Source: Ochotona curzoniae (Eukaryota > Chordata > Mammalia > Lagomorpha > Ochotonidae). From it: a stretch of DNA of 64,000 nt. Below the pieces are notes generated by a model. It searched no databases, was not told where the DNA came from, and saw only the letters and a program-made list of their open reading frames with translations. A program made the position numbers and the translations under genes. Positions within the stretch are counted from its first letter, which is position 1; each line of letters begins with the position of its first letter. Below are positions 50,764 to 61,241 of this stretch, piece by piece. The stretch covers positions 28,005,001 to 28,069,000 of the forward strand of contig NW_024465369.1 of the NCBI RefSeq assembly GCF_017591425.1. Reading direction: 5' to 3'.

Positions 50764-50958
50764 AAGTGATCCTCAAATTTGAAGATGCATCAAAACCACC
50801 TAATCTGATATTTCCTGAAGCATAAAGTGTTAGGCACTGCTTCCTCAGCAGTTCTGATTCTGTTGGATCTAGGGAAGAAAATGAAATTATAATACTAACT
50901 TTTCCCTCCCTGGTGATACTGCCACTGCTGATGTAGGTAGCACACTTTGAAAACACTG
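50764..50958 (+). mobile_element. MER5A DNA transposon (hAT-Charlie MITE)
   Basis: Begins aagtgatcctcaaatttgaa, with gatgcatcaaaaccaccta, and ends cacactttgaaaacactg, giving the inverted terminal repeats and body order of MER5A. The 8-base flanks tgttagac (50756-50763) and aattagac (50959-50966) agree at 6 positions, matching an hAT-type 8-base target duplication. Confidence 0.75.
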
Positions 50959-50966
50959 AATTAGAC

Positions 50967-52028
50967 CCTGGGGAGCTGCAGATCCGGGCAAAAAACTTGT
51001 TCCATGATCTACACAGTAAAGGATGACTTCAGACACTTTCGAGTAGGTCTGAAATGATGTAATTAAATAAATCTGAGAGTAGTTAAGTCTTTCTTCCTGT
51101 AGATCTACATGACTGATGACCGTACTTTGACAGGAAAAGGAGACAATGGCTTCAGGAATTCAGATAAGAGTTAAAATTAGTTGACATAAATATGGTAGAA
51201 AATACAAGGCATAGAGCAGCCGCAGTAATACTTTCAACTAAGCTAATTGAACAATGTCGGGTCACACACATTTATTAAACCTAATTTATATATCACGTGT
51301 CCTTACACTGCAAAGAAACTTTCTGTGCTTTAGCTGACTGTGCAAATGTCAAGATAAAGTGAGGGAAAGTGGAGAAAGGGCAACCCAAGGAAAGGGAAAA
51401 GCCCAATCATCCTCAACAAGAGGCTTAGAAGAAACTGCATCCATTCACCATCCCCAGCCCCAGGCATTTAATGTTATCTCCCAGGTAAATAGCCTTAGGA
51501 GGTTTCTGAAAAAGTGGCAACAGCTTCAGCAACCAGTTAGCAAGGGGATTTCACTGTACTGCATTACTGAAATGAAAGCCATCTAAAATCAGTTGATTTC
51601 ATGTGCTTTGTTGCGCTTAACAAATTGTGTGTGTTGAATTTTAAAACCGGAGCATAAAGTTTCTGCTTAAATTTTTTTCCATATTTATTCCATAATTTAA
51701 TATCATGCCATAATCATTTAGGACCTTAAACAACATTGGTATTCATTTTCTTTCCAGGATGTCTTGAACTCAAAATATTGGTATTGCATTCAAATGAACT
51801 ATATCTTAAAAAAAAAAATTGAAGCATTTTAGTAGCAGACACTGATTCAATTTTATTTTATTTATGTGCACTTAAAAATAGAAAAGAAAATGTGCTTAAT
51901 TCTCCTTTTAAGGTAAGCTAAAGCTCAGCTTCTGTCTAAAGAGCCACATAAAAATGACCCTGGAGACCTTGGCTACACATTCAGGGGTCAAATATTTCAG
52001 TGCTTCACTGCTCCCATTCCTGTTACAG
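50967..52028. other. Intron upstream of the CSRNP3 coding exon
   Basis: No repeat recognised. The last 30 bases form the pyrimidine tract and acceptor of the exon. Confidence 0.5.
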
Positions 52029-52199
52029 GTACATGTGACAGCGCTGCAGCGATGAGTGGAATTTTAAAGAGGAAGTTTGAAGAAGTTGACGGCTCCTCAC
52101 CCTGCTCTTCTGTGCGGGAATCGGATGATGAAGTTTCCAGCAGTGAAAGTGCTGACAGCGGGGACAGTGTCAATCCATCCACTTCCAGTCACTTTACCC
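52029..52199 (+). CDS. CSRNP3: CSRNP3 first coding exon (partial gene, exon with start codon)
   Basis: The coding part is 52052-52199, 49 codons plus one base, so the exon ends in phase 1. It reads MSGILKRKFEEVDGSS and continues through a Ser/Asp/Glu-rich stretch to ...STSSHFT, which I recognise as the N terminus of cysteine/serine-rich nuclear protein 3 (formerly FAM130A2/TAIP-2). An acceptor AG at 52027-52028 follows a pyrimidine-rich tract, leaving 23 bases of 5' UTR, and a consensus GTGAGT donor starts at 52200. The CSRNP/AXUD1 family are nuclear proteins with a conserved N-terminal region and a cysteine-rich domain, reported to bind DNA and activate transcription. The cysteine-rich part lies in later exons outside this window. 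No stop or frameshift is seen. In human the gene lies in 2q24.3 between SCN2A and GALNT3; that neighbourhood is family knowledge, not visible here. Confidence 0.95.
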
Positions 52200-52769
52200 G
52201 TGAGTGCTGAAGCTATAGCTTATGATGAAAGCAGGTCTGCTTCTACAGTAAAAAAGGATTGTTCCATGTGTGTCGCTTTGACTTTCATTGCCCCCATTTT
52301 TTGTCCAATACAAGCAAAATTAGCAAGAATAATTAAATGTTTCTTGGAGTAATTCTGTGGATTCTATGCAAATGTGAAGTAAACCCAGGTTCAAAAAAGC
52401 ATCTTCTCATAAACTGAAAAGGCATTCTGGGAGGACACGAGGACTATTTTTAGGAGTGGGGTATCTCAGTTATAATGAAAAAGGACTTAGGAGAACATTA
52501 AAAAGAGCTGTGAAAGCAGCCAGTCTCCTCGGTGTGCAAGCCTATGTAGTCGACCACCTCTTTCTTGCTCAGCCCTTTGTTCTGTGCTCCCCAAGGACAA
52601 CTATTAAAACCTGCCACAATGTCAGGTATCCATTCCTGTCAGACATGGTAATGTGAGGTTTAAAGGAATAGCGGGAAAAACTCTGAAGTTAATACAGTCA
52701 AAGAAAATTAGACAGGGCTACCAGACACCCAAGTAGGTTTTATTTTGTTTTGTTTTGTTTGTTTAATTT
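52200..52769 (+). other. Start of the intron after the first CSRNP3 coding exon
   Basis: Begins with donor GTGAGT. No further exon is recognised between here and the window end, so the next coding exon lies beyond 64000. Confidence 0.6.
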
Positions 52770-53060
52770 TAAGTGGAAAGGCAGATATGCGGAGAGAAGG
52801 AGAGACACAAAGATCTTTCATCAGCTGGTTCATTCCCCAAGTGGCCACAATGGTCAGAGCTGTGCTAACTAGAGCCGGGAAATTCCTCCGGATCTCCCAA
52901 ATGGGTGCAGGGTCCCAAACTTTAGGTTGTTCTCCACTGTTTTTCCAGGCCACAAGCAGGGAGCTCTAAGAAAGGTGGAGCAGCCAGGACACGAACCAGC
53001 ACCATATGGGATACTGGTATTGCGAGGTGAGGATGTAGCAACTAGGTTATTGCACTGGGC
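52770..53060 (-). mobile_element. C-repeat SINE
   Basis: aagtggaaaggcagatatgc, agatctttcatcagctggtt, ggacacgaaccagcacc; ends ttattgcactgggcg. Approximate target duplication cccaagtag (52728-52736) / cctaagtag (53061-53069). Confidence 0.8.
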
Positions 53061-53221
53061 GCCTAAGTAGTGTTTTTAAATGTATGCTTCTGAAACATGA
53101 CAGTTTCACTATGTCACCATCTCATGATATATAACTAGTTTTAGTTTTTATTTTCATATATAATTATATAATACAGGATTTTATTTTGAAAGTGTGGCAA
53201 CTCGAAAACCAATTGTCATTC

Positions 53222-53541
53222 TTTTTTTTAAAGATTTATTTTCTTTTTATTGGAAAGTCAGATATACAGAGAGGAGAAGATCTTCCGTCCAATGATTCAC
53301 TCCCCAAATGACCGCAACGGCCAGTACTGCACCGATCTGAAGCCAGGAGTCTGGAACTTCTTTCAGGTCTCCCACACAAGAGCAGGGTCACAAGGCTTTG
53401 GCCATCGTTCACTGCTTTCCCAGGCCACAAGCAGGGAGCTAGATGGGAAGCAGGGCAGCCAGGATTAGAACAGGCACCCACATGAGATCCCGGTGCATTC
53501 AAGGTGAAGACTTTAGCCACTAGGTCACCATGCCAGGCCCC
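53222..53541 (-). mobile_element. Young C-repeat SINE
   Basis: ttttttttaaagatttattt, ttggaaagtcagatatacag, gatcttccgtccaatgattc; ends accatgccaggccc. Close to the youngest copies in the window. Confidence 0.85.
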
Positions 53542-53559
53542 AAATCCAAATTTCTTTCT

Positions 53560-53650
53560 ACATGAGGGGCCTTCAAAACTTCATGGGAAATGCAACTCTC
53601 CCAAAAATATTTGTATGGGATTCAAAAGATTTTATTGTCCTACCAATTGT
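53560..53650. mobile_element. Mariner-like MITE fragment
   Basis: ccttcaaaacttcatgggaa followed by atttgtatgggattcaaaag resembles one end of the small element at 10.1 kb. Partial and uncertain. Confidence 0.4.
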
Positions 53651-53814
53651 GGTTCCCCTATGCCTACATGTGTGTATTTATTATATATATATATGAAAAT
53701 AATAAATTACTCATTTTTAAATTTTTTAAAAATTGATTTAAAATAAGTAGAATGAAATAAACTTATTTATGTTATTTTTCATGTTATGCATTGTCCATTT
53801 TGTTTTATTTCAAA

Positions 53815-54085
53815 GCCCAAGAGACAGCAAAAGAGCCAGAGGTTGCATGCCCTGGTTCCTGCTTTAACTATCCACCACAGCCAGGGCTGCCCCAGCTAAA
53901 GCCAAAATGCCAAAACTCAACCTGAGTTTGCTCTAAGGGAAGCAGAGAGCAAGGTACATCAGTCTACCTGCTGCACACCATGGTGTGCATTAACAGGAAG
54001 ATGGAGTAAGAAACAGAGCCAAGGCTCAAATCCGTACAATATGGGGCATGGCTTTACTTACTGCTGCACCAAACTGAAACTAATC
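53815..54085 (-). mobile_element. Old C-repeat SINE
   Basis: Reversed variant body: cattaacaggaagatggagt, gagccaaggctcaaatccg, ttactgctgcaccaaac. Confidence 0.55.
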
Positions 54086-54179
54086 TTTTAATTCCACTTT
54101 TTAAAGAAAATCTTTCTGATGTATACATATTTATGTTACTTCTTCTCCTTTTAACAATGCTGATAGTAAGTAATACTTC

Positions 54180-54265
54180 CCTAAAACTACAGAAAAAATA
54201 AATGAGGGTCAGAGAAGTTAAATATCTGGCCCAGGATCATACAGATTTGAACTGAGGTTAATCAA
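54180..54265 (-). mobile_element. MIR SINE fragment
   Basis: tgagggtcagagaagttaaa, tctggcccaggatcatacag, atttgaactgaggtt: reversed MIR core. Confidence 0.65.
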
Positions 54266-54377
54266 TTATATATCTACCTCCCTACTGACACGTCCTGCTC
54301 CATAGTCTCTGATGTTGCTATTATTTCATTCTGCTCTCAATTATATATATTGGATGTGTCTTAAAAATTTTATTTAT

Positions 54378-54692
54378 TGGGGCCTGGTGCAGTAGCCTAG
54401 CGGCTAAAGTCCTTGCCTTGCACATGCCGGGATCTCATATGGGCACCAGTTTGTGTCCCGGAAGCCCCACTTCCCATCCAGCTCCTTGTTGTGGCCTGGG
54501 AAAGCAGTAGATGATGGCCGAAAGCCTTGAGACCCTGCAACCCTGTGGGAGACCCAGAAGAGGTTCCTGGCTCTTGGCTTCAAATCAGTTCAACTCTGGC
54601 CATTGTGAATCACTGAACAAAAGACCTTCTTTTCTGTCTCTCCTTCTCTCTGCATATCTGACTTTCCAATAAAAATAATTTTTTTTTAATTC
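54378..54692 (+). mobile_element. C-repeat SINE with readable pol III boxes
   Basis: Runs from ggggcctggtgcag to ctttccaataaaaat. The A-box TAGCCTAGCGG (54393-54403) fits the tRNA-type consensus; the B-box region agtttgtgtcc (54448-54458) has decayed by about three bases. This shows the tRNA-derived head of the family. Confidence 0.9.
54393..54403 (+). promoter_or_regulatory. RNA polymerase III A-box of a SINE
   Basis: TAGCCTAGCGG matches TRGYNNARNGG at every position. Confidence 0.75.
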
Positions 54693-54729
54693 AAGTTTTC
54701 TGTTATAATTCAGAAACTCCTAAAAAGGA

Positions 54730-55002
54730 GTCAGGGCTGGCATTGGGGTGTTCTGAGTGGAACTTCTGCCTGTGACGCTGGCATCAAGTTCGCCTGTTCA
54801 TAGCCTGCAGCTCCACTTTGAATCCGTTTCCTGTTAATGACCTGGAAAGGCAGTAGATGTCTGGGCGCCTGCACCTATGTTGAAAACCTGGAGGAATCTC
54901 CTGGCTCCTACTTTTAGCTACCCACCCTGTCCATTGTGTATGCGTCTGTGTGTCTCCCTTTCTATAACTCTTTCAAATAAATAATACCATTTTTTTTAAG
55001 AA
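54730..55002 (+). mobile_element. C-repeat SINE
   Basis: agggctggcattggggtgtt, gtttcctgttaatgacctgg, ctcctggctcctacttttag, tttcaaataaataataccat. Confidence 0.75.
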
Positions 55003-55100
55003 AAATCCTGAAGTGAATTTTCTTAGACAGTGATAGAATGGTAAAAATCTATTTGGAGAAATAAACTAATGAGAATAAATGAATATTGTTTAAAAATCAT

Positions 55101-55115
55101 AAATGTTAAAAAGAA
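55101..55115. repeat. Target-site duplication, left
   Basis: aaatgttaaaaagaa, exact match to 56297-56311. Confidence 0.9.
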
Positions 55116-56296
55116 GAGGCAAGTTTTGCTTTTAGAATCTAGAATATGTCACTCCATTGATTTCTTGCCTGTAGAGTTTCTTGTGAGAGTGAGAGGTCTC
55201 CTGTGAGTTTAACTGACATTCCTTTATATATCCGTTTATTTTTTTCACATGCCCATTTAAGAATCTTTCCCTTATGTTCGATTGAAGAGAGCTTAATTAT
55301 CATGTGTCATGGTGAAGATCGCTTTTGGTCAAACTTGTTGGGAGTTCTGTGCCCCTCCTGGGTGTTGTTTCCCAATTCTTTCTCCAGATTAGGGTCATTT
55401 TCCCTTATTATTTCATTAAATGCATTTTTAATCCCAGCTTCTCTTCCTGTGCCTTCTGGGACACCCGTAACTCTTATATTTGGCCTTCTAGTAGTGTCTT
55501 TCAATTTTCAAATACTTTTTTTTGGCTAATCCAGCTTTGCTCTCCGAATTTTATTTGTTTCCCCCTGATGACAGGAAAACCCATGTATTTGTTGCCTACA
55601 GGAGACATAACTCACCAACAAAGGTCAATGGAAACTAGATTTCCTGGATTTTGACCGTTTTTTTGTTAGTTTCATCTCTTCAAAACACTTTCTTCTAATC
55701 AAATTCTTCAATGACTCATTGATCATACAGAAACATCATTTTCTTCAAGAGGGTTCTTGATTTTCTTTTTAATTTCTCCAGCGACACATTAGTCATTCAG
55801 TAGCATGTTATTTAATTTCATGGTGTTGTTAATTTCTTCTTTTTTTCCTGTTGTTGCTTTTGTTTTGTGGCTTTTAAGGGGATGTATAGTAACTCTGTGA
55901 TGGAGACTATCATATCTAGCAGCATGTTATTTGACTTCATAGCATTGTAAGTTTCTATTTTTGTTCCAGTTGTTGATTTTGTATTTGTGGCTTTTCATTA
56001 AAGGGAATGTATAGCACTGTGTAATGGAGACTATCATATCCAGATGTGAAGATACAATGCTGTATGCATCTCTACTTCCAGACAAAGATGGACTGCCAAT
56101 CTTGACAATAGGATGCTTAACTCTCTGCCGTTGTCCATGCCCACAATGATGGACATATGATTGTGTATGGAGAACTATACTATAGTAATGATATAGGGAA
56201 ACTCAGTGAGGGGGAATTGAATTAGGGAAATCCCACAATTTCTGTATCATAAAATGATAACAATAAAAAGAAGTAAAATTAAAAAATAAAAAAATC
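55116..56296 (+). mobile_element. Half-L1 element, copy C, with 5' inversion
   Basis: Bounded by perfect 15-base target duplications aaatgttaaaaagaa (55101-55115 and 56297-56311). The left part (to about 55566) is ORF1 in antisense: on minus it reads RRPNIRVTGVPEGTGREAG and NDPNLEKELGN. The right part is sense: the ORF2 start region from about 55577 (gttgcctacaggagacat) passes at about 55640 into 3' UTR and an A-rich tail. An inverted 5' segment within one pair of duplications is the signature of twin priming during L1 integration. The ORF2-to-3' UTR junction is that of copies A and B. Confidence 0.9.
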
Positions 56297-56311
56297 AAAT
56301 GTTAAAAAGAA
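56297..56311. repeat. Target-site duplication, right
   Basis: aaatgttaaaaagaa, exact match to 55101-55115. Confidence 0.9.
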
Positions 56312-57534
56312 AACTGCAGAAATCAGGTCTGAGTAGGAAATTATTTGATGGAATTTTGGGTCAGTGCTTTATCTAGGAAAAAAAGAGCCTATTATGTTTC
56401 AAGAATAATTCAATATTATTTAGAAAATGAACATTATGGAATAATGGAAAAGGAAAGGATTATTTAATAAATGTTTGCAGTGGCAATAAGTTGAAAAAGA
56501 AATAACTTAAACTCGTCTCATTACATATGCCAAAATATATTCCAATTTCATTAAATAAATTCTTTTTAAAGCTTTTGTAAAGTTTCATATTTGTCAGACG
56601 TTTGGTGGGATTTGTGAGCTTTAAAGCAATAGGGAAAAAATTCAATGAAAAATACTCAACATAGTGATTCTAAATGCTAAATTTATCTGCACAATATAAT
56701 AAAATCAAAACAAGAGAAAAGCAATTCATATTAGAAAAATATTTTTAGTTAACATGCTCTGGTTTTTAGATTGCATCTTAAAAAAAAACAACATGTAAAC
56801 TTCTGAAAAAGCCATACAATATACTTCCCAAACATAATCTGCGTAGGAAGAAACATAATTAACAAATGTTTTAAAGCACTTAACAGAATAAGAATAAAAA
56901 TGCAAGACAGAAATAATACTACTCAGATTTTCTCCACGTGAAATTAGTATTCCTTCTACCAGTTAAGTAATATTGATATTAAAGTTGTAATGAACTTACA
57001 CATGTAACGTGCTATTAATGGTAGTGATATTCAGAAAGCGCTTTAGCAATAGAAAAGATATAAAATAATTTCAGCGATGCATTTAAGAGAATTTATCTAT
57101 AGGGAAACAAAATGTTAAACAAAAGGGGCCATTTGTATATAAGTTAAAATGCAAGCAGATAATGATAGCACCAAAAAACAGAGGTAGTAAAGACAGCAAA
57201 AGCAGATGAAATGTCTGAGAGAGAAATGATTCAGTATCTTCTGGTAACTAGTTCAGTTCATTTATTTTTGTGGTAGTTATGAATACTTCATGAGTACTGT
57301 CAAATGCTTATGAGATAATGTTCATAACAAAACACAAAAGTTTATCTGTAGTTTCAGATAAAATCTTTACAAGCATAAAGGCCAACAATGGAAGACTGTC
57401 CTAAAAACTAGAAGCAATTCTACTCTTGGGAGTTTAGGATGATCTCCTATGAATTTCATATTTAGCACTCTTGATTTTGTTAACATTTTATGTGTTCTCT
57501 AAACAATAAATATTTAAATATTTTATTGTTCCTA
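56312..57534. other. No recognised feature
   Basis: AT-rich intron-like sequence. Confidence 0.35.
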
Positions 57535-58398
57535 CTTATTTTGCTTTTTTGAAAGGCAGACAGAATTCAGTAAGAAAGTTTCCATTCTGCAGGTTAGCTT
57601 GCCTTAGTCAGGGTCTATAGGAAGTCAGGAGCCAGGAATTCCTTCCAAGTCTCCCCTAAAGGATAGCAGGGATCTGTTACCTGAACCATCACCTGCTGCT
57701 TTCCAGGGCCAAGTTAACAGCAAGGTGGAATCCAAGAGTGGAGCCAGAACACTAACCCAGGCCCTAAAGAAGCAGACATTGCATTGTTTGTGCTACATCT
57801 CAGAGATTTTGATATTTTTGTTTTTATTTTCAGTTATTCAAAAAATTTTTTCCCTCACTGACTCAGGTCACACATAGCATCATTTGCTTCAAGAAGATTT
57901 TTTGTTTTCCTTTTCATTTCTTCAGTGACACATTGGTCATTCAGTTATTTAACTTCATGATGTTGTCAATTTTCCATTTTTTTCTTCTTTTTGTTGCTTT
58001 TGTTTTATGGCTCTTCATTTAAGGTAATAGAGACTATCATGTTGAGATGTGAGGATACAATGCAGCATGTGTCTCTGCTTCCAAATCAAAGATGTACCTA
58101 CAATGAAACTGTTCAATGTATCTTGACAATTGGATGCTGGCTTTACCATTGCCCATACCTACAATGTCAGGAAACACTTAAATAGCAGATTGATGGACTT
58201 GTGACTGTATATGAAGGACTATATTATTGTAATGATATAAAGAAAATCAGTAGCAAGCTGGGAATTTGGAGAGGAGGGAATGGAAAACCAAGAGACTATG
58301 GAACCATATCACAAAACAACAAAATAAATAAACTTAATTAATACAAGAAGCAGACATTGCAAGTTTTGTCTTAACCATTACACCAAACAAGACCCCAA
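57535..58398 (-). mobile_element. C-repeat SINE split by an L1 3' end
   Basis: Reversed SINE (ttttttgaaaggcagacag, gtcaggagccaggaattcct, gctgctttccagggcc) is interrupted near its head end at about 57785 and resumes at about 58345 (cttaaccattacaccaaac). Confidence 0.75.
57786..58342 (+). mobile_element. 5'-truncated L1 / half-L1 3' end
   Basis: Matches the 3' UTR of copies B and C (catttcttcagtgacacatt, ttgttttatggctcttcatt, agagactatcatgttgagat) and ends in an A-rich tail. The 17-base direct repeat aagaagcagacattgca at 57768-57784 and 58345-58361 is its target duplication within the host SINE. Confidence 0.85.
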
Positions 58399-58867
58399 AT
58401 TTCAAACTTAAGCATCTAAAAATAGTAACTATAACTCATTTGTTATTTATTTATGCAAAGTAGCAGATTGAAAAGGCATATTATTGTAACTTGCACTGTG
58501 CTTCAACCAACTAATGGACATTTTATGAGTTATGTCTAGGAGAAATTATTTTCCTATTGCCAAAAATGCAGATATTTTATGGTGTCCAAGAAGTTACTGA
58601 AAAGTTTCACCTCATCATTTAGCATCAGTGTTAATAGCAGTGCTTAGATTACTAAAATGCTGAATCCTATTTTATCAAATAGGATATGACAGAGATTTAT
58701 CATGAATTTTAAAGATAACTAAATAAATTACTTAATTAAAAAGTTGCTCATTACATATGTATTATTGAGAGATACAAGGTGAGAAATATAACAAAGACTC
58801 AAGACAAAATTTCTATCTAGAATATTAGCTTTATAAAGGATTTAAGAAGAATATAAAGAAAGGTATT
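58399..58867. other. No recognised feature
   Basis: AT-rich sequence. Confidence 0.35.
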
Positions 58868-58970
58868 TTTAAGAATTTTATTTTTTTATTTTATTTTTTA
58901 TTTATTATCTTATTATACAATTCCATAACCTCTGGGATTTCCTTTACCCCTCCCAAAATCCCCAAGAAAG
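58868..58970 (-). mobile_element. Short L1 3' terminus
   Basis: Reversed A-rich tail then acaattccataacctctggg and atttcctttacccctccca, the last 100 bases of the same 3' UTR family as copy B. Confidence 0.7.
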
Positions 58971-60875
58971 GTTTTTTATTCCTAGAAATGCATTTGTTCG
59001 TCCAAATATTGACATACTAATTTTGGAAAAATCACATTATTTCATTTACATAAAAGTTGTTTCTTATCTATGAAAGCCTTATTCAATGTGAATCATGGTC
59101 ATGAACCTTCAGAAGTGTTACTGATAAATCCTATTTCCTTTAGTTATTTCTCTACATTCAAAAGGAAACATTTTGTCTCACAGTGAAAATTAAATATTGA
59201 AGAATACCAAATCTCTATCATATTAAGGAATATTTAAGTTTCATATTGAAATTCTTTAGCATCCTTCTGATATTACTTAAATCTTCCTCATCATGAGCTA
59301 TCTTTTTTAAATTTCAAATATTTTAGCTACTTAGTACTTTGTAAATAATAAGTTGTTGGGCAGCATGACATTTTGTTATAGCTACAAACACAGAAATTGA
59401 TAGAGTGGTTCATGTCAGCAGCCATGTTAGTAGAACATTCCATGCTATACAAAGCTTTCTGTTAAAATACTCATTGTGTAGCACACCACATTATGATAAC
59501 AACAGCTTCAAAATGTAAATCAATAAGGGTATTATGGCTTTTTCCTTGGACTTCTGAATTTTGCTAGGCAACTAGCATACTTACCAGTAATCAACCAAGG
59601 TCATGTCTTGTACTTCCCTTGAGACAGCAGCAGCAGATTCTGCATTGCTGTGGAATGCTTTGTTTCATCAAATCCCTGTAGCTTTATAACCAGTCAACTT
59701 GTACTTGAGCACTGTCAAAAGGAGAGCTACAGAGAAACGCAGGAGGATAATTTTTTTCCTGTCTTCTCAAGGCTCTTTGCACTTCATGTAAGTAAGGAGG
59801 AGCTGTGTGATGAAACATGGTCCCAAAAGGAGCACATTATATTTCCTGAAGCATAGTATTTCTACAAACGAATGTATAGTATTTACAGTTTAAAATAGCA
59901 AGAAATAAAACATTTTCATGAAAGTTTGTAGTGGATGCCTTATATAGGAAAATAATTTTCTGATCTATAAAATACTTGCAGATTTGCAGATTCTTGAGTT
60001 CTTTACAATCAAAGGTGTTTTATAATTAGGAAACATTATTATATCCATATTATAAAAGTAGAAACTGAGAGATGCATTATAACTTTCCCAAGAGCTGAAA
60101 TTGAAAGTTAAGACTAAGTAAAAAAAAGGAAAGCAGCATATATGAAGATAACTTCAAAATTCTGCTGTTAAGAGATCCTCAGACCCTCTGAAGCCCCTAT
60201 GTTAGGGGTTGTAAGCTGAGACCAGGAACCAGTTGCATGCCATATGTATGATTATACGGATCTTGACTGCAGACATGAACCAGCTGAACCGCTGGGTGGG
60301 AAGCTCAGTCTGTTGCAAATATGAGAGTCATATTGGGATCATTATGACTGCAGGAAGATAGATTCAAGCCAGCAATCTTTTCAGAAAGTGTTCACTTGAA
60401 TATGCTATAGGATCCCCTGAAGGACGCAATGGAACTAATATCGGATCGTTTCATCTGAGGGCTCATGAATTTCAGTTCCTCAGAAATGTCTTTTCCTCTT
60501 TCTTCCATTCCTCAGCTATTTAAATCCTATACCTTTCTAAAACGTTCATATCAAATATTTGTTTTTCTGCAAAAACTTCACTAAGCATCTCATGTGCATC
60601 CTTTTCACCAACCCCTCAAAACCTCCTGATATTTCACTGACAATGATTTCCCTTCCCTCCAGGCCAATGTTTTCCATCAGGAGCTATATGATGCCTCGAT
60701 GAACCCATTTTGTCTAGTCTTTCCTTGATCATTCTATCTTTGTTTCTTTCTTTTTATTTTTTTTTCCACATCCTTTGTGAGCATTGCATGGTTTCATTTG
60801 CAAGACTTTCCCAAACTATAAGGGCTTCAGAAGTTTCACTATTCCAAACTCCAATGATTTCAACATCTCCCCCTT
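58971..60875. other. Mostly unassigned; one MIR fragment
   Basis: AT-rich. At 60030-60120 a reversed MIR-like segment (aaaagtagaaactgagagat, aactttcccaagagctgaaa) is visible. The block 60180-60480 has somewhat higher GC and is not recognised. Confidence 0.35.
60030..60120 (-). mobile_element. MIR SINE fragment
   Basis: aaaagtagaaactgagagat and aactttcccaagagctgaaa follow reversed MIR core order. Weak. Confidence 0.4.
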
Positions 60876-60879
60876 ATCA

Positions 60880-60992
60880 ATTTTTTAAAATTTATTTTCT
60901 GTATTTGATTGAAAAGCAGAGAGAAAAATGATAGACAATCAGTCCAAGGGTCAAAGATTCACTCACTAAATGCCTGCAACAGTTAGGAACTT
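60880..60992 (-). mobile_element. Fragment of an older C-repeat SINE
   Basis: ttttttaaaatttattttctg, gattgaaaagcagagagaaa, gattcactcactaaatgcc: reversed 3' part of a SINE, interrupted by a second copy at 60993. Confidence 0.55.
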
Positions 60993-61226
60993 TTAAAAAT
61001 TTATTTGACTTGAAAGTCAGAATTCAGAATTATAGAGAGGAGGTCAGGGAGAGTGCTCTTCCATCTGCTGGTTCACTCCCCAAATGCTGCCACAGCCAGC
61101 TTTCCCAAGCCATTCACAAAACCTGAGTCAGAAGTGGAGCAGCTGGGACTTGAATTGGAGCCCAGATGGGATTCTACCACCACCACAGGCAGAGAACCAG
61201 TGTGCAACACCGTTATGCTGGCCCCT
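60993..61226 (-). mobile_element. C-repeat SINE with internal deletion, nested
   Basis: tttgacttgaaagtcagaat, ctcttccatctgctggttca, gctgggacttgaattggagc, ccgttatgctggcccc. Flanked by aacagttaggaactt (60978-60992) and aacagctaggaactt (61227-61241), a 15-base target duplication with one mismatch. The central ccaggagccaggag part is missing. Confidence 0.8.
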
Positions 61227-61241
61227 AACAGCTAGGAACTT

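Noticed and set aside
52456..52656. 66-codon frame just after the CSRNP3 exon
   Set aside because: Does not match the expected next CSRNP3 residues (a Pro-Ser-Ser-Ile-Leu-Lys type start), and lacks an acceptor in the right phase.
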